From Sambucus nigra (lineage: Eukaryota; Streptophyta; Magnoliopsida; Dipsacales; Adoxaceae): DNA of 64,000 nt. The stretch is from assembly GCA_949130495.1 (NCBI GenBank), contig OX422216.1:365576605-365640604 (forward strand), read 5' to 3'. Shown one piece after another: positions 48,778-60,021 of this stretch (position 1 is its first letter; each line of letters opens with the position of its first letter). The notes beneath the pieces were generated by a model. That model was not told the origin of the DNA, searched no databases, and saw only the letters and a program-made list of their open reading frames with translations. A program made the translations under genes and the position numbers.

Positions 48778-49151
48778 AGTATATCGAATGACTACCTATT
48801 CATCGTTCCTAGGATGTAGAAGTCGAGCAGTGCATGCCATTTACTTCTTTTTATTCATTTCATATTTTCGTATAGGCAGTTGTATTTTTACAGTTTATCC
48901 CCAGTCAGAGATTGTACATATGATATTTGTATTCAGAAATCGATATTGTATAGTTGGGATTTTATATTCCAAAGTTTGATTTATTTTCTCATGGCAATGA
49001 TTGGTATCAGAGATGCTATATTTCATTTGGAAAATTATTATTTTGTGTTGCATTTACTTTACTTTATTTTATTTACATCATTATGCTGAGAATGTTATCA
49101 AATGTTTTTTATTTTTGTGATATTTGTATTAGACTTGATCAATTTATTTAT
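48778..49151 (+). repeat. LTR X, part 3
   Basis: Continues part 2 after the AGTAT duplication. Contains TGGTATCAGAG at 49002 and tatgctgagaatgttatcaaa, matching the 3' end of LTR E. It ends near 49151 without a clear terminus. Confidence 0.7.
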
Positions 49152-50200
49152 GGATTTTACTATAGTTTTCTGTGTGTTTTATGATGCGTGCGGTGTCCAG
49201 GGTTGAATGACTACTATAATATGTGTGGGACCTAGGAAAATCTGGCTATAGTGATAGTTATTATGTGTATATAAATCACGGTATGTTCAGTTGATAGTAT
49301 GGATAATCAAGTTATAGTGATGTACGGATTATTGTTGAGATGAGTTTAGCGATTTACCATGGTATGTGTATGCTCATATAGAAGACAAATTGGCTATAGT
49401 CGTGTTGCAATTGATATATAATATCATAAGTAAAAGACAATAAATGTTGAAAGAAACATAATAAAAAAGATGAGTAGTTGCTTTAACTTACTTTACTTAT
49501 ACCGTTATTTAAACTGCTTCTCGTTAATTACAAGATTCTATTATAATATTTGTCTCATTTAAAGCTTATTATTGGGTTCATGTAACCCTAACTGGGAACA
49601 GTAGATGATAGCACAAATAGACTGGGGGGTTAGGATGGATTTGGTCAGGCCAAATATGGGCCGAGATAGTAGACAGATAGGGTTTGGGTCGGGTTAGCCT
49701 ATTTTCTTTATAAATTAAAACCTATTAGTTCAATAATATTACAGAGCTAATTTTCCTACTCTCATAACCACATAGGCTTCCTTTCACTTCATAAGTACTT
49801 TTAACTTCTAAATTTTAAAAATTCCGATCATCAACCTCTGGACACCCCGAATTTATAATCGGGGTGTGTCTCATTTCATTCCACCCAATAAAATACCCTA
49901 AAGCTAGCCTTACCAAAATTCCAGAAGTAAACTACCCTAAATGGAAACCAACGGGACCAAACCTCCACAAGATAAAACTTGTTGAGGTCAATTCGCAAAT
50001 AAAAGAAAACTTCAAAAATCCCCAAAACCTATCCTTGCGAATTTTTACTTATCGGCTAAAGGCCGCAAGGACCTTCAATCATTCGATCAACCAGAAATTA
50101 TGTCGTTCAATCATCCCCTTACATGGTAATCATTACCAAATCTATCAAATCTAATCTCATCCATCCACATGTCACCTTATCCAAAATCAACGGCCCAAAC
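49152..50200. other. Unassigned AT-rich DNA with promoter-like 3' part
   Basis: No supportable gene. From about 49860 the sequence resembles the U3 region of an LTR (it ends in a tatccaaaatcaacggccca motif) leading to a TATA box at about 50214. Confidence 0.35.
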
Positions 50201-52082
50201 CTGACCAGAACCATATAAAAGGAGGTCCCCACCAACCTTAAAAAGGGAACCAAAACGCGACTTTGATTCGATCACTTTCTTATCCCCAAGCATCCGAGAT
50301 ACTTGATGTTATTTTGAAAAGTCCCAATGAAGTTACTAGTTTAGAAAAGTCTCTTTCCTCTCAAGGAAAGCTCGTACTTCCTTGGAGTCACTTCAGTCCT
50401 GAATGAGGTTTGTACTTTTGAAAAGCCACATCTGAAAGAAAAATATAGTCAAACCTTTGTGCACTTTTTACTAATGTTGGCAGTCGACGGCGTATCTCTC
50501 AATATGCTATCACAACATAAATGCACTCATCTCTCATATTACCTTTCTATTTCTCATCAAACCTTGAAAGAGATATCAAACTATCTTAAAAGTCGAGCTC
50601 TCTTGTATATTTACATACATACCAAAGGCCACCTGATATGCACAAGCACAAAGTTATACACAAGCTCCCTTATGTATCTACACCTATTCGTGTGATATTC
50701 CTACACCTCTCACTGATACCATTTTATACCTAAACACCTATCTACGTTTAAAGGATTCTCAACCTAAGGTCCCTAAACAGTTTAAAAATAACTAAAAAGT
50801 AATCGATTAATGTTAAGAGCGGTAATAATCATACAATTAAACAAGAATAAAGAATAAATTGGGTGCCTAACAACTTCCCCACCCATAATCCGATTACCAA
50901 ACGCACACAACAATAATCTCTATACCAACCATAGACTTAAATCTCCCTTAGCATTATCCCAAAAGGGTTAACTTGAATCTTTTGTTTATTTTTGTATAAA
51001 AAATACTGGTGACTCTGACTGAACCAACTAAACCCCTTATTGAACGGAAAACACTTAGGCCTAGGCCTAAAACCAGGGGTGTTGAACTCAAAGTGGACAT
51101 GGTGTCAAATATCTACCAGGGTCAAGTCCTTCGACCTATGTCAAATCGATAACCCTACCTCGAGGGGAAGGGACGGACCGAGAGACAAGCATTACGGGCA
51201 TCCACTGTGAACTCATGCAAGTTCTTCTCCCCTGATCACGTCACCGCTCTGGTCTCATAGCGCTACAGTAGTGACTTCTTTGGGGATAAGTCAAGATATT
51301 CAAACTAATTTTATACTTCCTTTATAATATTCTTAATATCGCTCTTCAATATGACTACTTTATGCAAATGTTAGCACTATTTAATGGCTTTAGTTTTATA
51401 GTTCCTCGTAACATAGATCCGTGCTTAGGTACCCATGCACATCACTTTACATTTTTCCCAAGCATATAGGTACGTGCAAAGGACCTAACGATAAAATGAG
51501 CATCAAAGTATGCAAAAAAAAATTACTTGTTTTGCATCACGCATTGTATAGTCTTGATTTTCATATAGTTTAAACCATATACCCTTGATAACAAAAGTGA
51601 TTAATCAAGAGGAAGTTCGTACCTTATAAGAGTCTCTTCACTCGACAAGGAGGCTCGTATTTCTTAAAAGTCACTTACCCCTAAGGAAAGTTCGTACTTT
51701 AGATAAATTACTTCCTTGAGTGAAGTTCGTACTTTTGAAAAGTCACTTTCCCAGAAGGCTAATCGTCGATGAGTTCTCACTCTTTTCGCCCACCCGTCCG
51801 GTATATCAAGAAACTTCTCTCTTGATCCTAAAGTCTCGAAGACAAGGAACGTTTGAAGTTTGTTCAGTACTGGGGTATATCCAATAGGCTTTCATAGTTA
51901 TTCATTAACAAGGTAAGTGGTTTCACATGTACTTTAAAGGTTGTTTAGTCCAAGCAACCCGATATACCATGATCCATGGCAATGAAAAGCGATCCACGGA
52001 TCACTGAGTCACATTGCTCTTTTGCATATAGAAAAAAGATCTAGGAGCAAACCCTATTTCATAAAAAGAACAGGCACTTATC
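50201..52082 (+). repeat. LTR-like sequence with two blocks of about 36-bp tandem repeats
   Basis: TATA box in accatataaaaggagg near 50214, then leader-like sequence. Related units of roughly 36 bp (GAAGTTCGTACTTTTGAAAAG type) occur at 50331-50435 and 51611-51765. Between them, ctggtgactctgactg near 51008 could be a primer site, but I could not match it to a tRNA with certainty. No gene. Confidence 0.4.
51611..51765 (+). repeat. Four tandem units of about 36 bp
   Basis: Each unit starts GA(A/G)(A)G.TCGTA.TT and continues with a form of AAAAGTCACTT. Weaker copies at 50331-50435. Confidence 0.75.
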
Positions 52083-54018
52083 GTGACACCCCGAATAATT
52101 AAATTTTGGGTAGTTACTCCTATATTTAAATTAATACAAAATGTCAAGTTAGTTCAGTTCATAGCATTACTGTCGAAAACATTTAATTAATTACTAACCA
52201 TCGAATATTTAAAATAGTGAAGTGTCAAATTTTAATATTTTAATTAACTATCAACTAAATAATTTAAATCATCATCCAAAAATCACATGAACAATCTCAT
52301 AAGGTAATCAACAGAATGAAATAACTGATGTCTGGAGTAAACACTCCAATAATAGTAGCAATGTAAGTAAACCCAATATAAATGTCTAAATGAAATAAAT
52401 AAATCCCAAGACTGAAATAAAATGAAAGTCTAAACTATTGTCTTTGAATAAGAATGGGCAACAAGCCCTTACTGGAATAAATGACTCCAAAATAAGCAAG
52501 GATAGATGTGGAAGCGTATAGTAACGAGAACCTGTAACTTTCACAGCAGCTACAGCACGTCAATAGAATGGAACTCATAATCTTGGCATCTCTGGGGTTG
52601 GGCACCTAAAAGGTTTTTACAAAAATATACTTGAAAGCAAATGGGTCAGAGCCTGAGGTGAAAATATTTTAAAAACATCAAGTGTTTAAATTGCAATATG
52701 AAACAACACATATATTAAGCATGTTAGTCACATGCCCTCACTTGAGATCCTCACTCCTCAACTATTGTGCACGTCTAACGCATATTTTAAATTCCATCTA
52801 GTTATACCACTGCCTGAACAGTCTATTCTACTCCTATCCAGTGGGTCATACTTTAGATGCCACCCATATTATTCAAATAATTTATAATCATAACTCACAC
52901 ATTCATTAATCAAATTACTTATCTCAAGTATTAGTTAAGTTCACATTATTCTTAACTCATTTAAATATCTTAGTCATTTGCATTTACTAAGTAATAGTGA
53001 ATAAGTCACAAGTATATATATAAGTCACTCTCATTATATATACACATATATGGCACCCCTAGGCTAACCTGCGATGCACGCATACTCTGCTATCGAATCC
53101 CGATACATCACGTGATCATGTGTTCCGAATCGCTCGGGAATCGTCTCAATACAAATCATACATATTGGAGGCGAACATAGTTCACATACCCATGGGTCAT
53201 GCACAGACCTATGCTCCCATGGTCAACTGACTTATCAAGTCACAAATAAGTCATTCACAGTCCTATGTCCTTATGGTACCAATCTAAATCACCCCCGAAG
53301 GCACACAAAGATAAAATGGTCCTTTCTCGGAAAATCAACCTCCCATGACAACAAGTAGGGTGGGTATGTCATACACATAATCATCCATATACTAAGTATC
53401 ACACAACTTAGATAATAATCATATTAATATAGGTATAATCCAACCCTATACCATAAGTCTCATACATATCGTAGAATCCTCCTGATTATTCCACATAATG
53501 TGTTTAGCGCGATAACTCTCTCGCCGTATCATCCCAAGTGCATACCCCATCCCAAAAGGTTACTAAGTTTCCATTTGACCCAAAGATGAATTCAATAAAT
53601 TTAAGGTCCTTGTTTCTGCCTCTAACCTTAAGTTATCACTTGTACAAATTTGATTCATGTCCTCGCAACTTCTAATATTAACTCACTCGTCGGACATTCA
53701 TAGGTTTAACACTAAGTCACAAATAAAATCTAATATATTCTGAGCTTCTAATACACCCCTACTAGTCTTCCTTAAATACCAATATGTTCAATTAATCATC
53801 ACTAAAGATTTCTAAAGGTTGGAAGTTACTCAATTATTTAAAGGGAAATATTTCACTTTTTCCAGCGGGATCGATCGGCCGAAGAAATGGGTAGATCGAT
53901 CAATCAAGCAGTTATCTGCCCATAATTCCTTTAACAGTTACGATTTCTCCCATTTTTACACCTCCAATTATCCATTACAACGTCCCAAAGTCCTAAATAA
54001 GTGTACTAAACATTAAAC
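52083..54018 (-). repeat. Minus-strand LTR I, 3' part, cut by element J
   Basis: Minus strand ends CGGGGTGTCAC at 52083. It contains a palindrome pair (53869-53906), covarying inverted repeats (53392-53450) and the shared 3' landmarks of the B/C class. Its 5' part is missing where element J starts at 54019 and should lie beyond J, outside the window. Confidence 0.75.
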
Positions 54019-56801
54019 TGTAACATCCCATAATTTTATGCATTTAATAGTTAATTAATTCGCGAAAAAATTAAATTACTAGTGTGTTATAATTTAATGG
54101 AATTAATTATAGAATTGTTATATAAATATTAATCGGGAGAATATTTGGTTAATATTTATTAGAAATTAATTTACTAGGTAAATAGTAATATTTAATTACG
54201 TCTTAAGAGTACTAATGACGTGAGGTTTACTTATCTCAATCGGGAGTCAGTTCCTAACTAAGTTAGGTGGGAGATAAGAAATTTTATAAACTTATCCAGA
54301 TGCCAATTCTGAGTGCACGGTTGAGTCCGAAAGGGCCAAGATAGTCAGAATAAAGTATTCGGGGCTAGTAAATAGGTCTCGAAACGTTTTTAGGCATAGT
54401 CGGAACCACACGGGGGTATTTGGGTCACTTTGGCTTGGCCCATTAAGTTAAAAAAAGGGATTAAACCTAATTACTTAATTTAAAGGAAAAGGGGAACGGC
54501 GGATCTGATGGTGGAAAATATATAGTGGGAGAGAATACCCTAAGGAGCAGTTAAAGGCACTGGGAACCAATTTGGGGGACAAAGAAAAGAGCCAAAGGGG
54601 ATTTCATCATCAACCTTGAGAATCACAACTCCGGATCAAACCATATGAAACCATAAGTCAAGTGGTTAACTTGTTGTAGCATTTAATTCTATTACGATTC
54701 ATATTTGTGTGATGTGGGAATCAAAATTCGTTTTAGGGTAAAGAGGGTACAAAAATGGGTTTTTTGTAAATTAACCTCCTGATTAGAAATTCTTGTAGAG
54801 ATTTATGATATAATCTTAGATTTATTTGTAACTGGTCAGATGTGAAAACCCAGACAAATTATGAACGAATTTGAAATAGTAATTTGGTGTTGAGACTGAT
54901 TAACGAATAACACGGGTTTTTCCCCAATTCAGAAAATAAGAAGAGGACGGAAATTAAACGGGGTTTGGGGACTTGATGGGGGTTCCTGATGATGTTTTTA
55001 GTGTATTATATTGATGAGCGGACTTGGGTTAGACTGTAGAAGGAGTTAGAAATTTAAGGTTTTCGTCCATGGCAAAAACAGGCTTTCGGAGAAGATGAAG
55101 ACCTGTTCGATCGATCGATCGATGGCTGGGATCGATCGATCGATGGTCGAGGATTTTTGGCAGTTCGGCCAATTTTAGTATATAAGGGAAATTTACTTAA
55201 AATTCTTTTCCCCACACCTTATTTAGTGAGAAATAAATATATGACATAAATTCTTAACAATTATGAGGGAAAGTAATTGGGATTCAGAGGGAATTTATGG
55301 GTGACACATTGTGGTTAATTTTGGAGAAATATATTCCAAAATATTAAAATTCGGATCAAGTGGGCGAGTCTGAGTATAGTGGTTGAGCGATACCAAAGTA
55401 ATTAAATTAATTAATGTGCAAATAAATGTATTATCTGAGTGGGACCATAAACTCGAGTTATGATGTATAGGCTAGTGTTAAAGGTTAGTACACGGTAAAG
55501 CCGGGATTATTTTATATATATATATATATATATATACGGTGTGCGATAGTGTATATATATGGTGTGTGCATTAATATCAGTGGCTAGAAATTATTACTAT
55601 ATATACTCTAGTGCTATTAGGGGAGGTTGCGCGTAAAGGGTGTAGGGCGAGTATATCCCCAGGTCATAGCGTCCATTATATGTGTGAGGGGCATCTCACT
55701 TTCAGGGAAGGAATATGACCGCCTCCAATATTTATGTTATTAACCAAGTTAGTGAGCGATTTTGACTTGGGGTAACTGGGTTATGTGAATACATTTAGTG
55801 GGATAACACTTTAGATAACATACACTCGGTGAGTTATTACTCGGCAGGATGGTGATTATCATTTATTATTTATAATTCCAACATATGTCTGAATGTTGTA
55901 ATGTGGTTAAACGTATATAATGAGATAAATAATTATATACGGGTAAATTAATGCAGATCGTGAATTGTATTATATGTATAACGGGTGTGAAAGTTATATG
56001 AATTTAAAAAGGAAAATGATTAATTGAGTTAATGTTCATAATAACTTGGAAATCATAATTATTGCATACTCGGTTAGAGTAGGGTGGTTGCAAGGGGTTA
56101 TATCGGTTATCTAGTTATGAGATAAATAACTAGGGTAATTAATTGAGGAGTTAGTCGTGCACATTAGATGAGGGGTGAGGATGTCCTCAAGGGAGTGCGA
56201 CACTAACTAAAATATGAAGAGCATGCATACATATTTATTACTGCAATTTAATCATTTGCTAAATATTTTTTCAAATGTTTTGGGTTCTAACCATTGCTAT
56301 AAATAATTTTAAAAACCTTTTAGGTGTCCAGCCATAGGGACGCCATACTTGACTCATTCCAGAGCTCCGTTACTACAGCACATGTCGATGTTGCGGGAGT
56401 TTGATAGGCACCTCATTATTTTCATTTCTAGTATAGAAATTTCCTATCAGTTACTCGAGCATGTTGCTCACAACTTTATTTAGTATTTATGTCAGAATTG
56501 TTGAGATTTATCATTATTTGTATTTACTTTTATTGGATTTGAGCCGATGGTTTATTCGGTCAGTTTATTTAGATGGGAATGGTTGATTTCAGTTAATTGT
56601 GATTGTTTAAACTATTTTCGTTTCCGCATGAGTATTTCATTAAATTAATGAAAAGATAAAACTTGGCACCAGTCTAATTTTCTCACTTAGGTGATTAGTA
56701 ATTAAAAAGGCGACAGTGGTGCTAAGAATGAACCAACTGAGAAAACTGTTCTAATTTAATTTAGGACTCATCACCCGGGGTTAATTAGGCAAGGTGTCAC
56801 A
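54019..56801 (+). repeat. 5' LTR of element J
   Basis: 2783 bp, TGTAACATCCC to AAGGTGTCACA. Diverged relative of LTR B with the same landmarks: palindrome pair (55107-55144), TA arrays around a core (55512-55560) and nested inverted repeats (55662-55720). Confidence 0.9.
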
Positions 56802-56803
56802 TA

Positions 56804-56815
56804 TGGTATCAGAGC
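56804..56815 (+). promoter_or_regulatory. Primer-binding site of element J, initiator tRNA-Met
   Basis: TGGTATCAGAGC two bases after LTR J, same type as element B. Confidence 0.9.
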
Positions 56816-56991
56816 ATCAGGTTCTAGTGTCCTTAGGATCTATGTGGCTTACTACGTTTCAACATAGCGTTCGGTTGTTATAAAGCCCTATTCTTAGGAC
56901 TGTTGATTCATTTTCCGCTTTTGAGATATCGTTTTTCTTCTATTAGATTTTTGTATAAATTGCGTACTCATATGATTCAATCTATTTTCAG

Positions 56992-59900
56992 ATGCCACCG
57001 AAGAGACAGAGAGCGGAGAGGTATGAGGTTAGGGATGAGTTAAGGGAGGCTCATCAGGAGCCACAGGTACCGCCACCACCACCACCTGAGTTGATCTCCA
57101 CTACTCAGGTGGCAGTGATTTTCCATAGCCCCAGGCACCGCCTCGAGTGGCACCAGACGTTCAGGATCCAGTGGGACCACCTTCTTGGTAGCGAGTTAGG
57201 GAGACCTTTCGGAAGGGTCACCCACCAGAGTTCCGGGGTAGTACCGATGTAGTAGAGGCGTGTGATTGGAAGAAGAATATTCAGCGATACCTGCGCATGC
57301 TGGAGTGTACCGATGTGTAAAAATAGATGCTTGCTACCTTCTGTCTGTCGGGGGTAGCCTTACAGTGGTGGGAGTCAGTTACCACTGCTGAGGAGAAAGA
57401 TTTGATGACGATATCCGAGTTCTGGGTGCGGTTTGACCGCAAATACTTCCCACAGACGGTAGAGGCAGAAATAAGGAAGAAGTTTAGCGAGTTGGTGCAG
57501 GGTGACCATTCAGTGGCGGATTATGAGGAGGAGTTCACCTGTTTGGCAAACTTTGTGCCAAATGAGGTGAGCGACGAGGAGAGAAAGAATTCGAGGTTCA
57601 TGGATGGCCTGGCCTGGAGGATCAGGCAACATTTTATTGGTAATCCGACATTGGTGACGTATACAAATGTCGTCAATGCCGCTCTTGTACATTGTCAGGA
57701 CCATCGCTTCCATGCAAAGGGGAGCAATAGGGTAGAGGAGCCAAGCCAGCAGGGCAAGGCAGTCGTTGGTGGTGACACAAGTGGTACTCAGCAGTAGACT
57801 AGCAGTCAGCAAGAGAATCGGGCTAAGAAATTTAAGCCTGGGGGGTTTCGATCGGGAGGACAGGGTTTAGGAAGGGTCAGCTGGGCCCAAATCAGCAGCA
57901 GTAGGTTCCTCAGGGCCGTCAGGGCCAAGGGAACAATGGGGGAGGCCAGCAGGGCCAGCCACGTCAAGGCCAACGACAGGGAGATGGTCAGAGACGTTAT
58001 TTTGTTTGCGGACAGAACACTTTAAGAGGGAGTGTTCGCAGAGAGGCAGAGGCCAGTAGCAGGGTGCCCAACAGGGGCAACAGGAGCAGATGCTGCTAGC
58101 AGTACCGGCTCCACCAGCCCCACAGTAGCAGGGGTAAATGCACTATGATCCTGTGTATAATGTCCATAATGTTCCCAATCCTCCAGCATAGCAGGCGCCG
58201 CCAGCGGTTGAGGGTATATTTCTCATTCATGGTCATGAGGGTAGGATACTTTTTTATATGGGATCATCTATTTCATTCATTAAATCTAAATTTGCTAAAC
58301 TGGCCGGGTTACTAGAGACCGCAAGTAGTCTCCGTATGTGTGTAGAGTCGCCAGTAGGCCATTGATTCACTTGATTTTTCGGGGGGTGGACATTTTTATT
58401 GGGAGACTGAGTTTAGCAGTGCACCTCTAGTGTTAGATATGGAGGGGTACGATGTCATCCTAGGTATGGATTGGTTGGAGGGTTATCGAGCGATAGTAGA
58501 TTGTTATGAGAGGACAATCGTGTTCTCCATTCCGGGATAGGAGATGTTCCTAATAGCGATGCCTCTACCAGAGGGAGGGTCACGCACCCACTTGTATTAT
58601 ATCGAGGAGGAGACCTCACAGGAGGTGGTAGTTTCATTGGATTCAATTTCGATAGTGGGGGACTTCGAGAATGTGTTCCAGGAAATATCAGGGTTACCAC
58701 CAAGCAGGGAAATCGAGTTTGTAATCGATTTAGCACTGGGGATAAGGCCGATTACTCAGGCACCTTACCGCATGTCCCCTTCAGAGATGCGTGAACTGAG
58801 AGAGAAGATTCAACAACTCCTAGGTTAGGGTTTCATTCAGCGGAGTACATTGCCGTGGGGTGCACCAGTGTTGTTTGTAAATAAACGGGATGTCTCACTT
58901 CGATTGTGCATGGACTACAGGGAGCTGAACAAGGGGACGATATGGAATAAGTATCCGTTGCCTAGGATTTATGATTTATTTAACCAATTGAGAGAGGAGA
59001 CTTACTTCTCCAAGATCGATTTGAGGTCAGGGTATCATCAGTTGCGTATCCGAGAGGAAGATGTTCCCTAACCGCTTTCCTATCGCGGTGTAGATCTTAC
59101 GAGTTCAGGGTGATGCCATCCGGGCTCACCAATGCACCACAGTATTCATGGATCTTATGAATAGGGTTTTCAGAAAGTATCTTGACCAGTTTGTCATCGT
59201 GTTCATTGATGACGTCCTGATCTACTCGCGTACTGTGGTGGAACACGCAGAGTATCTGCACATGGTTCTATAGACACTGCGGGATCACCATCTTTATGCC
59301 GATTTCAGGAAGTGTGAATTTTGGCTGCGGGAGGTACTGTCTGGGTCATGTGGTGTCAGACCGGGGTATTTCTGTGGATCCTAGTAAGGTGTCGATGGTG
59401 AGGGAGTGGAGGCAGCCCACAACACCGATCGAGGTGCGAAGCTTTCTGGGATTGGTAAGTTATTACAGACGGTTCATTAAGGGATTCCCAAAAATTACGG
59501 GCCCTTTGACAAATCTAACTCGGAAGGGGTTGCCTTTTATTTAGAGTGATCATTGTTAATTAGCTTTCAACGAGCTAAAGGGCAAGTTGACATCTGCACC
59601 CGTACTTTCTTTATCGAGGGGGGGACTAGAGTATTTACACCGACGCATCCTTACAGGGACTTGGGGGTGTGCTTCAGCAAGAGGAGAATGCTATAGCTTA
59701 TGCATCCAGAAAGATAAAGTCCCACGAGAGGAATTACCCCACTCACGACCTAGAGCTAGCAGCGGTCGCTTTTGCTTTGAGGATATGGAGACATTATCTA
59801 CTGGGAGAGCAGCTCACCTTATTCCCGGATCACAAGTCACTTAAATATCTCTTCACATAGAAGGATCTGAATATGAGACAGAGGCAATGGCTAGAATTCG

Positions 59901-60021
59901 TGAAAGACTACCAGTTTAATATTTAGTATCATCCTGGTAAGGCTAATGTGGTGGCAGACGCATCGAGCCGGAGACCGATTGGTGAAATATCAGAGATTTG
60001 GAAAGCGAAGTGGAGAGAGCT
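56992..60021 (+). pseudogene. Element J gag-pol, decayed and cut by element K
   Basis: Close relative of the B polyprotein, with its ATG kept (MPPKRQRAERYE). A roughly 50-bp deletion with frameshift follows near 57118, stops near 57320, then a long open gag piece (57327-57797). The zinc knuckle (about 57990-58030) lost its first Cys (YFVCGQ) and is frameshifted. The protease active-site Asp is replaced by Tyr (FYMGSSIS near 58255). RT keeps [10 protein letters not shown] and FIDDV (near 59200) but has stops at 58827 and 59070. RNase H runs through about 59640-59900. The frame stops at 60021 in the linker before integrase, where LTR K begins. Integrase and chromodomain would lie beyond K. Older than B judging by the load of breaks. 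Confidence 0.9.

Noticed and set aside
49864..50154. 96-aa plus-strand frame rich in Lys, Pro and Ile
   Set aside because: No domain, start context or neighbour supports it, and it lies in promoter-like LTR sequence.
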